Position numbers and translations under genes: made by a program | Shown: positions 34,353 through 45,313 of the stretch, one piece after another | Numbering within the stretch: position 1 is the first letter of the stretch | Layout of the letters: each line of letters starts with the position of its first letter | Notes under the pieces: model-generated | Seen by the model: only the letters and a program-made list of their open reading frames with translations | Database searches by the model: none | What the model was told of the DNA's origin: nothing | Assembly (NCBI GenBank): GCA_030435675.1 | Contig: CM059625.1 | Span: forward strand, 12,648,001-12,712,000 | Direction: 5' to 3' | Length of the DNA: 64,000 bases | Source of the DNA: Steinernema hermaphroditum | Lineage: Eukaryota; Nematoda; Chromadorea; Rhabditida; Steinernematidae

Positions 34353-35658
34353 GGCGGCTTAGAGGCCGTTCTCTAAACGTCCAATAGGCCATCACAAGTT
34401 GACGTCAGAGATTGGCAGGCACTTCATTTGCATCCTTCTCCTTTCCGGGTCTGCTGGCTGCTGTGAAGAAGTGGCAGGAAGGATCACTTCTTGGAAGACA
34501 AATTTGGCGTCTTCCTTCGTTTCTCTTCTCTTCTCTTTGTTTGCGCGACACTTTTTGCCTAATGAAGTTTGTTGTATGACGACATGGGAGGGGTTACGGG
34601 GAGGGGCTACTGACTGAAGAGGCGTCAAAAAGTGAAAAGAGTTTGGAAGCAACAAAGAGAGTGCCGGATTTCTATGAAAGTTTATGAAAAGTCAATAGTT
34701 TTTATGTATAGATGTCAAGGGGCCGAGCTCACTGACTCTTTTGAGTTTCCAGGCGGAAGGCGGTCACAGGTTCTCGGAAGTACGTTTTATGGCAGGTAAT
34801 ATTTCATTCTCAACTCAATCTCGGTGCTTTCTTCGTTTTCACGATTAATCAAAACTGTTGCCGAAGGCAATTTGTGCCTTTTCGCAGAGAAACCGTCTAA
34901 AATATTACTTCCTTGGACATATGCATATCTCGCTATTTATATATGCATATGGCTAATGCGAACAATTGCACTGCAAGAAGTTGTTAGGTAGGCAGTTCGT
35001 CGGGGCTGAAGACGCATCCACTGGTCACCAAAGAAGATAGTGTGTTTGCAATCGGAACACACGTTAATTTCGTCCTAAACTCCAGAGGATCGGAGTCTCC
35101 GCCATCCGAGTGGCCGGCGCTTCCGTCTGGCGTCGTCCTTATCTCCTCGCAGCTCTTGTTGCATAACTCCAATTTTTCGACGAATTAATTTATTTCCGGC
35201 GTCGGTTGGCCCGGATAGGAACAAGTAGATCGTTGAGAACGCAGTTGTGGTTGCGGCTAACTCTTCTCCGCCCCGACAGCGCGGCCACTCATTTCGGCAA
35301 TCCTTTCCACCATTTTCGCACTTTGTCGCCAAATCCAACGAACGACCCGGAATCACCCGGGCTTCCAACACTCATCGAACTGCGCTCATTGCCTGGGTGT
35401 AATGGAGTGGATCGACGTGAATTTAGTCGAAATACGCACTTGACTTTTCATCTTATTGCTCTCGGGGCCGGGCCTAATATATTCAAGCAAACGAGCCGGT
35501 CGGACACGTAGGAAGTGCCTTAATCTGTTTGACAAGGCGTCTGTCATCCCGCCGTTTGTCACCATCCATCCCCTTCAAGGCCTCCTCTTCTCGGAGACAA
35601 CCATTTTTAATATACTGAATCCTCCATCTGCTTTTCGTAATTCGTCCGTGTGCAAAAG
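34353..35658. other. Intergenic region before the AICAR transformylase gene
   Basis: About 1.3 kb. A candidate exon lies at 34754-34792 (see the acidic ORF). On the minus strand, frames at 34984-35375 read smoothly in pieces (for example MSVGSPGDSGSFVGFGDKVR from 35375) but I could not join them with credible splice sites. I searched all plus frames here for IMP cyclohydrolase signatures (GGTAKxL, GGRVKTLHP, NLYPF) and found none. Confidence 0.4.
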
Positions 35659-38600
35659 ATGTCGCGCATCTCGTCGATGGCGAGATTCCGCAAGACCGAC
35701 GCCTTGGCCAACGAGAAGATGCGTTCGAAGTCTAGTTCGCGGCTCTATGATCGGCACTGTCGGATCAATCAGTTCGTCTCACAGCTGGTAGAGTCCCTTC
35801 CACTCAGAAGTGCATGCTCCTCCGTCGCCTCTCCCCCTCTCTGGTCGTCCTATCAACATTAGGCGTTTTCAAAATCCCTGTCGTTTTTTGCTCTTCCTAC
35901 CTTTTGTTTATTTTGCTCTTGGGTCAAAAAGAAATGCATGTATTTGGCGACTCTGTAAATGAATTATTTAGGCGTTTGACCATACTGGTTCTTACGACGA
36001 GTCGGTCGGTGGCTTCATGAGGCGCCAGTTCCGAACTAATGGAAGCGAACGCTGTTTGCAACTTAACAACTATGGCAATGGTCACAACAGTCACAACAAC
36101 AAGGACGACGCGCACTTGTACACGTTGCAGGAGCAGATGCCGATCAAAGGTAGGAAGTTGCTCTTCTTTCGTCGCCTCTTTGCCCTTTGGCCAAAAGCTG
36201 TTAATCGATGCAAGTTTATGGCCCTATACATTTAATGATTCGCTAATGCGCGTGCAATGTAGATGGCAATTAGCATAAAATTACACCCTTTTGCAGTGCT
36301 CAACGGTTCTCCGGGCTACATCAACATTCTGGACGCTCTAAATGCGTGGCAGCTGGTGAAGGAGTTGAAAACGGCCACCGGTCAGCCGGCGGCCGCTTCA
36401 TTCAAGCACGTTTCGCCGACAGGAGCGGCGATCGGGTTGATGCTCAACGAAGCCGAGCGAGCGTCATACATGGTCAGCGACCTCAGCATTCCGGGAAAAG
36501 TGCCATCGCTTGCGGCGGCATACGCCCGTGCCAGAGGTAGGGAGGGGGCTGAGGGACCGTTCGACCACTGGCTACCATGAATATTGATGATGAGGGGAAT
36601 GAGACAAAGAACGAGTTCTGAGAGGTGAATGAGTAATTGTTCCAGAGCAGGAGTGGACAGTTAATACGCGAAACATGAAACTCTTGCTAAGGTTGCTCGG
36701 TGAGTCTTGCCGCTCAAAGACTGGTGTGCTGCTGCTAAGATCACGGCTGAAGCGGAGCCAATGAGATACACCGCAATGATCTGATTTTTGCCGTGTTTGC
36801 TGTGTTTTATTTGCCAAAGATCACATAACGCTTTCGGGGTCACAACTCACTACACTCTATTTTCTGTGGTTGAGAGCTGTGGTTTTAGGTGCTGACAGGA
36901 TGGCAGCTTTTGGAGATTTCATCGCCTTGTCTGATCGCTGCGATGAGCTGACGGCGAAGATGATATCCAGAGAAGTTTCCGACGGAGTCATTGCCCCCAG
37001 TTATGACGACGCAGCTATGTCGATTCTGGCAAAAAAGAAAAACGGGAACTATACCGTACTCAAGGTGACACGTTGCAATATAGTTTTTCTATCGTTGTTT
37101 TTCTCTCAAAAACATCGTTTTTAGATATACAGCAGAAATTTAGATTGACCCCCGCTACCTGCCATCAGACAACGAGGTACGAACGATCTTCGGTCTAAAG
37201 CTCAAGCAAAAGAGGAACAATTCCGCAATCACTCCGGCCGACTTTCTGAACACAGTTTCTGAGAACAAAGAGGTTCATTTACGTCTTTTGGCTTCCGCTT
37301 CAAAGAGGTTTACAGTTGCCAAAGTCTGTTGTCGACGATCTCCTTGTGGCATCGATAGCGATCAAGTACACCCAGTCGAGTAGTGTCTGCTTTGCGCACC
37401 GTGGTCAGGTGGTCAACTTTATTGTTGCTTCAAAATACTTATTCATAGTGTCTTTCAGGTGATCGGCATGGGAGCAGGTCAACAGTCGCGCATCCAATGT
37501 GCTCGCCTCGCCGGGGAAAAAGCGGCCAATTGGTATGCAAACTAAACTGCTCTCCTCTAAAAATCAGGCGCGTGCGTAGTAGTGGAAATGAAGGGTGCGT
37601 GAGAAGTAATTAATCGACGCTTGTCGGCGCGAAATGAGGAACTGCAAGAGGCGATGACCCGCTAGGGACATCCGATGCACTCGGCCCGTACAGCCAGCCA
37701 ATAGGGCAGAGTTTCGCCGTGGCGACATCCGCTTGCACCTCCATCGTGGATTCGGGCCAACGTTTCGCAGTCGCTCTTGCCGTAGCACTTGAGGCGGAAC
37801 AAGTTGCCGAGTGTCTGAAAGCATACGGTAGCGATGTCAATGTCAACACAAAATGAAAGCGCCATCCGAATGACTTTTGAACTTCGGGTTGTTGTTCAAC
37901 GCTCATTTGATATGTGCGAAAAAGGATAAATTAAGGAGACATAGGCCGTAAGTTCCATGAATTTCGATTTTGGCTTTTTATTGAATCCGCGAATGTGAAA
38001 AGTGACAAACAAAATGCCTTTGGAATGACTTTTGACCTTCCCATTGGATTAGAGAGATGCGGAAGGGTTCATCCGAGAAGTGTGAGAAAGCACGACGGAA
38101 TGGGCATCTTTACATCGTCCCAAGGAACTCAAATTCGATTCAAAACAAAACAGAAACGGTCCACGTTTCACTCCAATTGTGACTGTTTCCATCGAATCTC
38201 ACCTTAATGCACTGGGAAGAACATTCGTAGTCCTCGGCGCAACGGAGCCAAGCCGTTTCACTGTCCTCGTCAATTTGTTTTCCCGGCTGATAGCATTGCT
38301 GAAACACCAAAAGTCTCGTAACAAAGATTAAAATTCGACGTCACTCTTTATGGGGTTATACATCAAACGACTTAAAAGAGCAGAAGACAAAAAGCGCCAC
38401 ATTGAGCTCCGATCAAAAGAATGGCCGAACCCTTGGGATTGTCCACCGCTCACTTCAGCAACATTTTGATACGCATTCATCAAGTTTTTTGTTTATGTGA
38501 CCACGCGTTTTTGTTTCTTTTCAATAAGTGGTCATGCCGAAGCAGAGCCTTGTCTCTTGCGTGGGCCGAATTAAAGAGACCAAAACAAGTGAAAAAATGA

Positions 38601-40560
38601 GATTTATTGCTGGGCGCAGACAGTTTTTGGTCGTCCTTGGAACCGGGATTTAATTTCAAATGAAGAGACAGAAACACTTTTTGTGATCTATTTGGTCGCA
38701 GAAATTAATTAAGGTGTAAGTGAATTTAATTACAAAGAAAATGCTAAACCTTGGGGACTGTGTCCTTAGGAAGCAGGAACATTCGACGAAAGTTCAACCT
38801 CGTTTTATGCTGATGTCATTACAGGACCGAAGGATAAAACAAAGCCTCCGTTGTTCTTTGTGAGCAAATGAGATTTTGCATGTCTCACTTCTAAATTAGG
38901 CGTGTCCTGGCCCCTTTTTAGAAGGCTATATGTGACAACATTATTTGTTTTCACAACAAAAGCGCGCGAGTGATGTTTTGTCCTATCTGTCCTTAGAACG
39001 CTGTTTCTAAATGATGTCCTTGCTGGATGTTTTCAAGAAACACGTGTAGCATTTCGTTAAGAGTAGCATTGGAGATGTTCGTTTCGCTTTGAGGACTACA
39101 TCGAAAAATGATGTAATACAGTACCTTATACTGATACATGTTCAAGCGGAAGTATCCGCATCCGAGTCTTCCATTGGCGTCATTAGAACAGCCTTTGGAT
39201 TGACATCCGCTGTCGACGACGCACATGGCCCTCAGACATTCGTTGTCGAATTCCACTGCAGCCGCATCCTCCTAACTGCTCTTCAAGAAGTCACTTACCT
39301 TGTGGGAACAGAAGGAACGACTTGGAAGGGGCCGCCAGAGCGGCTAGCTGTACTAGCACGATTAGGGCATACATGGTCCATGAAGGTGCTCCGCTACAAG
39401 ACACCATGATTCTTCGGAAGGATCACTTTCCTCAAGTGAGGAATGAGGGACTTTAGCAACTAACGTCCGTGCTTCTTTTTAAAGCACGTGACGTCAGACG
39501 CTAATCCCGACTACGATAAAGAGGTTTTCACAAGCGACTGGACACAATAAAGCAGGAGGAGGGAAAAACATCCTCTCCGCAATTCAATAAGGCGAGACGA
39601 GAGCATTTAAATGAGTGACAAACGGACGGTCTTACCTTTAAGGAGACGTCTTGCTCAAATTTGCGCCTAGCCGGCTGACATTCTATAGAAGTCGAGTTCT
39701 GCGAAGCGACCGGTCGGAGTCGTTGCGGTAGAGTACGGTCGGATGAGAAATCAGAGGTGGTGGGGGCGACAGTACCGGGTATGGTGATGTGAGCGGCGCT
39801 ACTATCGCTTGGTCGCTAAATAGTCGTTGTTTACCGTCACCGCGGTGCCTGTCCACGCAAATCGTCGAATTTCGACGCTCACCGTTATTATCTTGTAGGT
39901 GGCTACGTCAGCATGAGCGCGTACTCAATTTGCCTTGGAAGCCGACGGTGAAGCGCTCCGAGAAGACAAGTGCCATCGATGTCATGGTTTCTGGAATGTT
40001 GAGCGACGATGTGTCCATCGAGAAGTGGAAGGCGCACTTCACTGAATCCGTTCAACCGTTCACACAGGTTCGTCTTTTGAACTAAAGGAACACAGTGAAG
40101 AAGAACCTGTTCTCATTCATTTTTTATGTGAAGTTGTATGTCAGTGAGAAAGTGCAAGAGTCAATAATGCACTTAGCGAGTGCTATCTGTAAGTTTGATC
40201 TTTCCTTTTCAGGAAGAACGGCGTGCGTGGCTGAGCAAGCTCACCGATGTGGTCGTCTGTTCCGACGCGTGTTTTCGTTTCCGCGATAACATCGACTGCG
40301 TCCGACAGGTACAGTCTCACTCAACAGTTTAGTTGTGTATGACTTTCTTAGCAGCTCATAAATTAACAGCCACTTAAGATCGGTGGCTGTTTTGATCATG
40401 GGAAACGTCGTTGTTTACCGTCAATCTGAGACGTCTTTTTTAGTTTGGCGCCCGATACATCGCCTGCCCCTCTGGGACGTCTCAGGAGATAGTCGACGTC
40501 TGCAACGAGCACGGACTCGTCCTCATCCACGTTGGTCATCGCTTCGTCCAGTCATCTTGA
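35659..40560 (+). CDS. atic-1: AICAR transformylase (ATIC) without a visible IMP cyclohydrolase domain
   Basis: The AICARFT domain formylates AICAR to FAICAR in de novo purine synthesis. Exons: 35659-35787 (uncertain), 35972-36149, 36297-36536, 36889-37064, 37144-37272, 37316-37408, 37459-37532, 39899-40067, 40213-40308, 40444-40560; 466 residues. Family blocks in order: [46 protein letters not shown] (catalytic Lys139-His140), [70 protein letters not shown]. The 423 residues from AFDH onward cover the usual transformylase half. The N-terminal cyclohydrolase half (about 175 residues) is replaced by an unrelated 43-residue leader with an in-frame stop upstream. The RYGxNPHQ motif is replaced by an Asn/His-rich stretch. 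A poly-A signal follows at 40663. The domain assignment is secure; the true 5' end is not. Confidence 0.9.
37662..39407 (-). CDS. Invertebrate-type lysozyme (destabilase domain), nested in ATIC intron
   Basis: A secreted i-type lysozyme, expected to cleave bacterial peptidoglycan in the gut or body fluid. Four exons in transcript order: 39407-39299, 39255-39125, 38298-38203, 37814-37662; phases close and give 162 residues. A signal peptide is evident at 1-27 ([13 protein letters not shown]). The destabilase domain follows with [46 protein letters not shown] and [18 protein letters not shown], and ends [15 protein letters not shown]. The Cys-rich spacing and the ARIHDGGxxGC block are diagnostic of the family. 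The position usually occupied by the catalytic Glu before SGC is Asp51; the second acidic residue is Asp62. The whole gene lies antisense within the 2.4-kb ATIC intron at 37533-39898. It is much like nematode ilys genes, but which one is not resolved. Confidence 0.92.
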
Positions 40561-43500
40561 CGCCCGTAGTGTAACGACTGTAAATAAGCCTAATATTAGC
40601 TGGCGTCTAATTATTCAACGTTGATCTCTTTTCATACACAGCCTACATCATGAAAACTTCTGAATAAACAAAATGTTCACATGAACAAAGAGAAAGCATA
40701 TGTGTAGAGAGCACGAATGGCGGGAAGAGTAGTATTTTGGAAGCGACCCTTATGAGATGATTGCTGAATCTTGAGGTTTGAAGCATAGCCCTCAAAACGA
40801 GTTGCAGCAGGGTCCGGGTACTTTTGTTAATTTAAGGGTTTTGCTGGTGCATTTCAAAGCTATTTTTAGGAGACTCCTGGCGTAAGCTAAATTCGATTTG
40901 ACCGCTCTAGTAAATGCACCATGACTAATTTGATTGTTACCAGAATGGTGTGAGCTTTGGTTTCTCGAGGCTGCATTACTTCGCACAGCTAGAACACGGC
41001 TCGAAGCATATAGAAAAGAGCACAATCAAACACAGCTTCCATAAAAAGTTTAGATTGCACAAAGGGAAAAAAAATGAGCTAGCAAATTGCGGTCAGTATG
41101 CAGATACTAAAAACGACTAAACAGGCTTAGTAGTGTGTATAGTCATTAAGAGAATACTTTCAATCACCAAACCTATATTTCCATATACCTGGCTGAGATT
41201 ATTTTTGCACAAAATTTAAACAGCAATGGCTTTTCATTGTTCGGTAGTTAACAGCTGTCTTCTTAGTCAATTAATGGAAAACAATGGTAATCCTAGAGGA
41301 GACCGGTTGGCTGTCGCGAACGCAACATTTGCTCTCGCCAAGCTGCAACCCTTCAGGCTGGTGCTACCAGCTGCTCGACATTGACCCAAGGTTAAGCACC
41401 GAATTGTGGTTTTTGAATTTCAAGCGGCCATTGTTCGAGGCGGCAATTAGAGAGACATCGATCATTGTCGCCACATTGTTTCATTTTGTTGCATAGCAAA
41501 TGACGCGCATCGACACTCATCGAGTGGAAGACAAAGCGGCCACGGACTGTAGTCGCCAGACAGAAAAACCCATTTGCATAATGTTCTCATCGTTAAAAGC
41601 CACTTTGCCACCGGCTTCTCATCGTCGGATAACGAGCATTAATCTAACAATTGAGACGCTTCCCACGTCGGATATGCAAATTCCAAGCAGACGTCGTCTC
41701 ACCAGTTGGCAACATCGCGCGACAGTTTGGCGGCCGACTGTCGGCGGAAGACTCTTTCAAGTGCCGAATAGTGTCGTCGTGGCGCTATTTTGAATTTCGA
41801 CCGCTGATAGCATCGTCGTAGGGTTTTTTATGTTCTGACCGAATGTTGCTAAGACTTCGCGCTTAGAGCGATCACTTTCGACTCTTTGAGGTACTCGTCG
41901 CGCGGTTCCGCTTCGTATTCGGTTACTTTCTGTGGTCGTTAAGTGTTAGAAGTGATCCGCTTTTTACGTTTCTTTTTATGCAACTGTAAATGTTTATGGG
42001 ATTCCTATTTTGTTGGCATGTCGCAAGGGAAATTGTTCGAAAAGTCGAGAAATGAATGGGGTTTGTCAGCATAATTGGGCTCTGCTTCCACACAGGATCC
42101 AAGTGAACTGTCCTCTTATGATATCTAATGAACACAGCTTACTTAGAATCGGCATCTACAAACGTGTGTCGGCGTAAATAGACTATTGCTTTTTTATGTT
42201 TATCTAGCATTTAGACTAGTGGGCCTAGATCGGTTCGTAATTTGGCCAACGACGAGTGCAATTTGTTTACGGTAGGAACAAATAGTATTCGAGAGACCTC
42301 TGTTCAAATTTTCTCACTCCCTTTGCGCAACTTCTGGAAGAGATTAGCCTGCGTGTGTGACCTTTAATCCCGTAATTTGCATAAACCATGATTCCTGGGC
42401 ACTGAGTCGGACGCCGAGTGTCCTCAAGTGTTTTCGTACTACGGTTGCGCGTCCGTGTCGCAACCTGAATAATGACAAAGCTCTGGGAAGTAGTCCTTCA
42501 GCTTAAATGCTCGCCTTTGAGGACAATGAGGCGATTGTGCAACAGAACTGAGGACAGATGTGACGATCTACGGTACTTTGGCTAATAATAGACTTCGATC
42601 GTTTCAAGCTTTCTAAGTGCTCTTTTGATGAGGAGCGCTGTGGGTAGACATGAAGTTGAAGCAAAAATGAGTACTTTGATCATCTATTTGAACTCTTAGG
42701 AGTGTTTGTTAGGACCTTTATCACCCGCTTATTAATTGACTCAGAGCGGCCTGAGTTGAAAGCTTGACTCAGAGGTGCAAATTTCGTTCGGTCGCATCAA
42801 AGCTTGTTGTGATGTTGTCACGCAAGCGCTTATCGCCTCGATCGACAAAGTGCGCGAGTGACATGCCGTCGATTGATCACCTCTTCCATCTCCGGCCTAC
42901 CTGTCAGTAATGCGTCTTAATTTTGAACGGCAGCGCAAAACAAAGCGGTCCGACGGTCATGCGTTCGTCTGCGGTCTGCTGTCCTCTGTTTATGCATTAT
43001 TCATGCTCGTTAGCGAAGGACAACACGAAGTCATTCCTCGACATCGATGTGCACGTCTGTCTAAGACGGTGATGACAGTGAGCGCGCGGCCGATCCGCTT
43101 TGATCTCGCGTCACAAGTGGTGTGCGCTGCTCATGGAGTTAATCTCTTCTGCCCATGACCACCCGACGGGCGAGCGACAAGGTTAATCCCGTCCGCTTCG
43201 CAGACGACGCCGGATTCGGAGTGTAAACTGATACCGTGTGGCGGAGTCACACATTGCAAAGGTGCAACAAAGTTAGTAAATTTCGGGTGTTGGCAACTTT
43301 ACAATTCAAAAGAGACATAAACCTGGACTACGTGTTGAAAGTGGCGTTTTAAACATGTGCTAATGATCATCACAGAAAGTAAATCTTTATAGATACGTAC
43401 ATTTAAAGTGTCGCCTGCTCCTAAACGAACCATCATACTTGTTTCCATTTGAGTTCGATAATGAAAACAGTATTTGATAGATTTCTGTGGTGGAACTAAT

Positions 43501-45313
43501 GGAAATCCTGCATGGTTTCATTCAAAGGTAATTGCTTCTTCGAGTAGCCTTATTGGCATGATCTGGCAATTACTCTTAAAAGAGAAGGAGTACTCCGCCT
43601 CTCTGAGGCATTAAAAGAGGCGCTAAATATAATTTAAAAACTCAGCTATGCGAAAACCATTAAAGAATCATATAAATTTGAAAATCCTACAAACTCCATG
43701 ACATAAAAAGCCGAATAATGCATTAGCGACTGCGTAAACAAAGAGTCCATGATCATAAATTTATGACTCCTTCCTCTTTTCCGTTCCATGCCGTCTCTTA
43801 ATTCGGCGGCAAATGATCCTTGGCGGTAGTTGTTTATTTATGCGGATTTGAAGGCCCCGCCACCACAGTGACGCAAGCCCTATTCAAATACCGTAAACGG
43901 TACGCGTCATTTATAGTCAGGTAATCGTTTATTTTAGGCGGAAGCGGCGGCGCGTTGAAAGGCGATCGCGCCACTCTCGGCCGCCGTGCGCGACGGATTC
44001 CCATAAAAATTCGAAGACGCAATCCGACAGGAGGGAAAGGCGATCGCATGACACTCAATGTATCTAAGTCGGCTTGTAAAGTGCTCCTTCTCGGATGTCT
44101 CCCAGCAGCACTTCACACGAAATCGCCGCGTCCAACAAGAGGGTTAAGAGTCGGGGTGTTGATAGATCGTTTGTTTCAATTGCATGAGAACTTCAGAGTC
44201 GATTTGACGACTTCGGCGACACGGCGAGGTGCAAAGTGACTTTGTTGTTGATAAAGGTATCAATGAGCTGTTGATAGGCACTCTAGAAGTGCTACTGGAC
44301 ACGCAACTTCGCTTGCGCATGCCGACGGTCGCAATTTTGGCACTTCACTCATTTTAATCCTCAGAATCAGTGGATTATTTGATTAGATTTTCTTCGAACG
44401 ATGTTCCTTGTTGTCTTAGCACCTTTCAAATCACTTCCGACGTTTAATCTCCGAGGACTTCCGCTTGAACACTGTAAATCCTTGTGTTCCCTTTTCTTTT
44501 AAGTATTGGAAAATGATTTCTTTCTTGGCATTATAAGAAAGGACTTGATAGCTAGTATTCTAAAACTTGTGACCTATCTTATGTTAAATGCAAAACAGGG
44601 AGACCTCTATTTGCTCACCATTTGTCCAATCATTCCTTTATTCCTATTACAAGAACAACAAATCTGCCTTATAGTTTTGTGCTCAAGGTTAGCGCACGGC
44701 GTTCTTTTTTGTGGAATTCCCTTTTTGAATTTATTATCCCCTCTAATCTCAGCTGTGATCTGAGCGCGAATCCTCAAATCCTCGATAGAAAAAACATCGA
44801 AACTGCCACCAGCTGTGAGGCGCGCAGATTTGTAAGACTGTCTGTCAGCAGAGATTTCTTATGGGCATTTAGTATCTTCAAAGGGGATCGCATTGACGGG
44901 GCTTTTTGAGTTGCATAGGAGTTCGGCGGTAGCGAGGGGGAGCTGCCAAGGAGGCGTGGCTTTGACGTCCTCCCAATTCGCCGCCTAGTGCAGCGCGGAG
45001 CAACCAATTTAGTTTATGATCTCCTCATCGGAATCAACTAAGGTCGTCGTCCGCCGTCTACAAAGGGGCGAATCGGAGGTTCGTCTCCACCGGAAACGCT
45101 CCATGACCACTCAGTGAGGGGCGTGGATTAGGTCTAAATGAGCGTTTTGTTTGTCAACTTGTTCGGTAGGGGGCGCGGCGGAACCTTATTTCCGTTTTGT
45201 TTGCTGCTTGTTCCACTTTGTCGCTACTTTGCGGGCGGCGGCTGTTGTCCTCGGAGTTTTGTTTGTTTGTGCGGATGAGTACATCGGCACTCTGTTTCAG
45301 AAATCATCAGAAC
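40561..45313. other. Gene-poor intergenic region, 4.7 kb
   Basis: No gene that I can support. It contains open frames of 60-100 codons on both strands (for example 41284-41793, 42910-43158, 43834-44239, 44506-44909) with no family resemblance and no matching splice signals. A few copies of TACGGTA or TACCGTA occur (about 42270, 42572 and 43892). No tRNA box B (GGTTCGANNCC), spliced-leader or snRNA signature was found by eye. It separates ATIC from the RING gene and may hold the RING gene's promoter at its right end. Confidence 0.45.
40663..40668 (+). terminator. Poly-A signal after ATIC
   Basis: A canonical AATAAA lies 103 nt after the ATIC stop codon, the first one downstream of it. It is consistent with cleavage of the transcript shortly beyond this point. 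Confidence 0.55.

Noticed and set aside
34392..34655. Minus-strand frame with a Lys/Arg/Glu-rich segment.
   Set aside because: No start context, splice partner or family. It could be chance and was not called.
35456..35791. 111-codon plus frame overlapping the first ATIC exon.
   Set aside because: It is a different phase from the exon that joins correctly to AFDHTGSYD, and its composition looks random.
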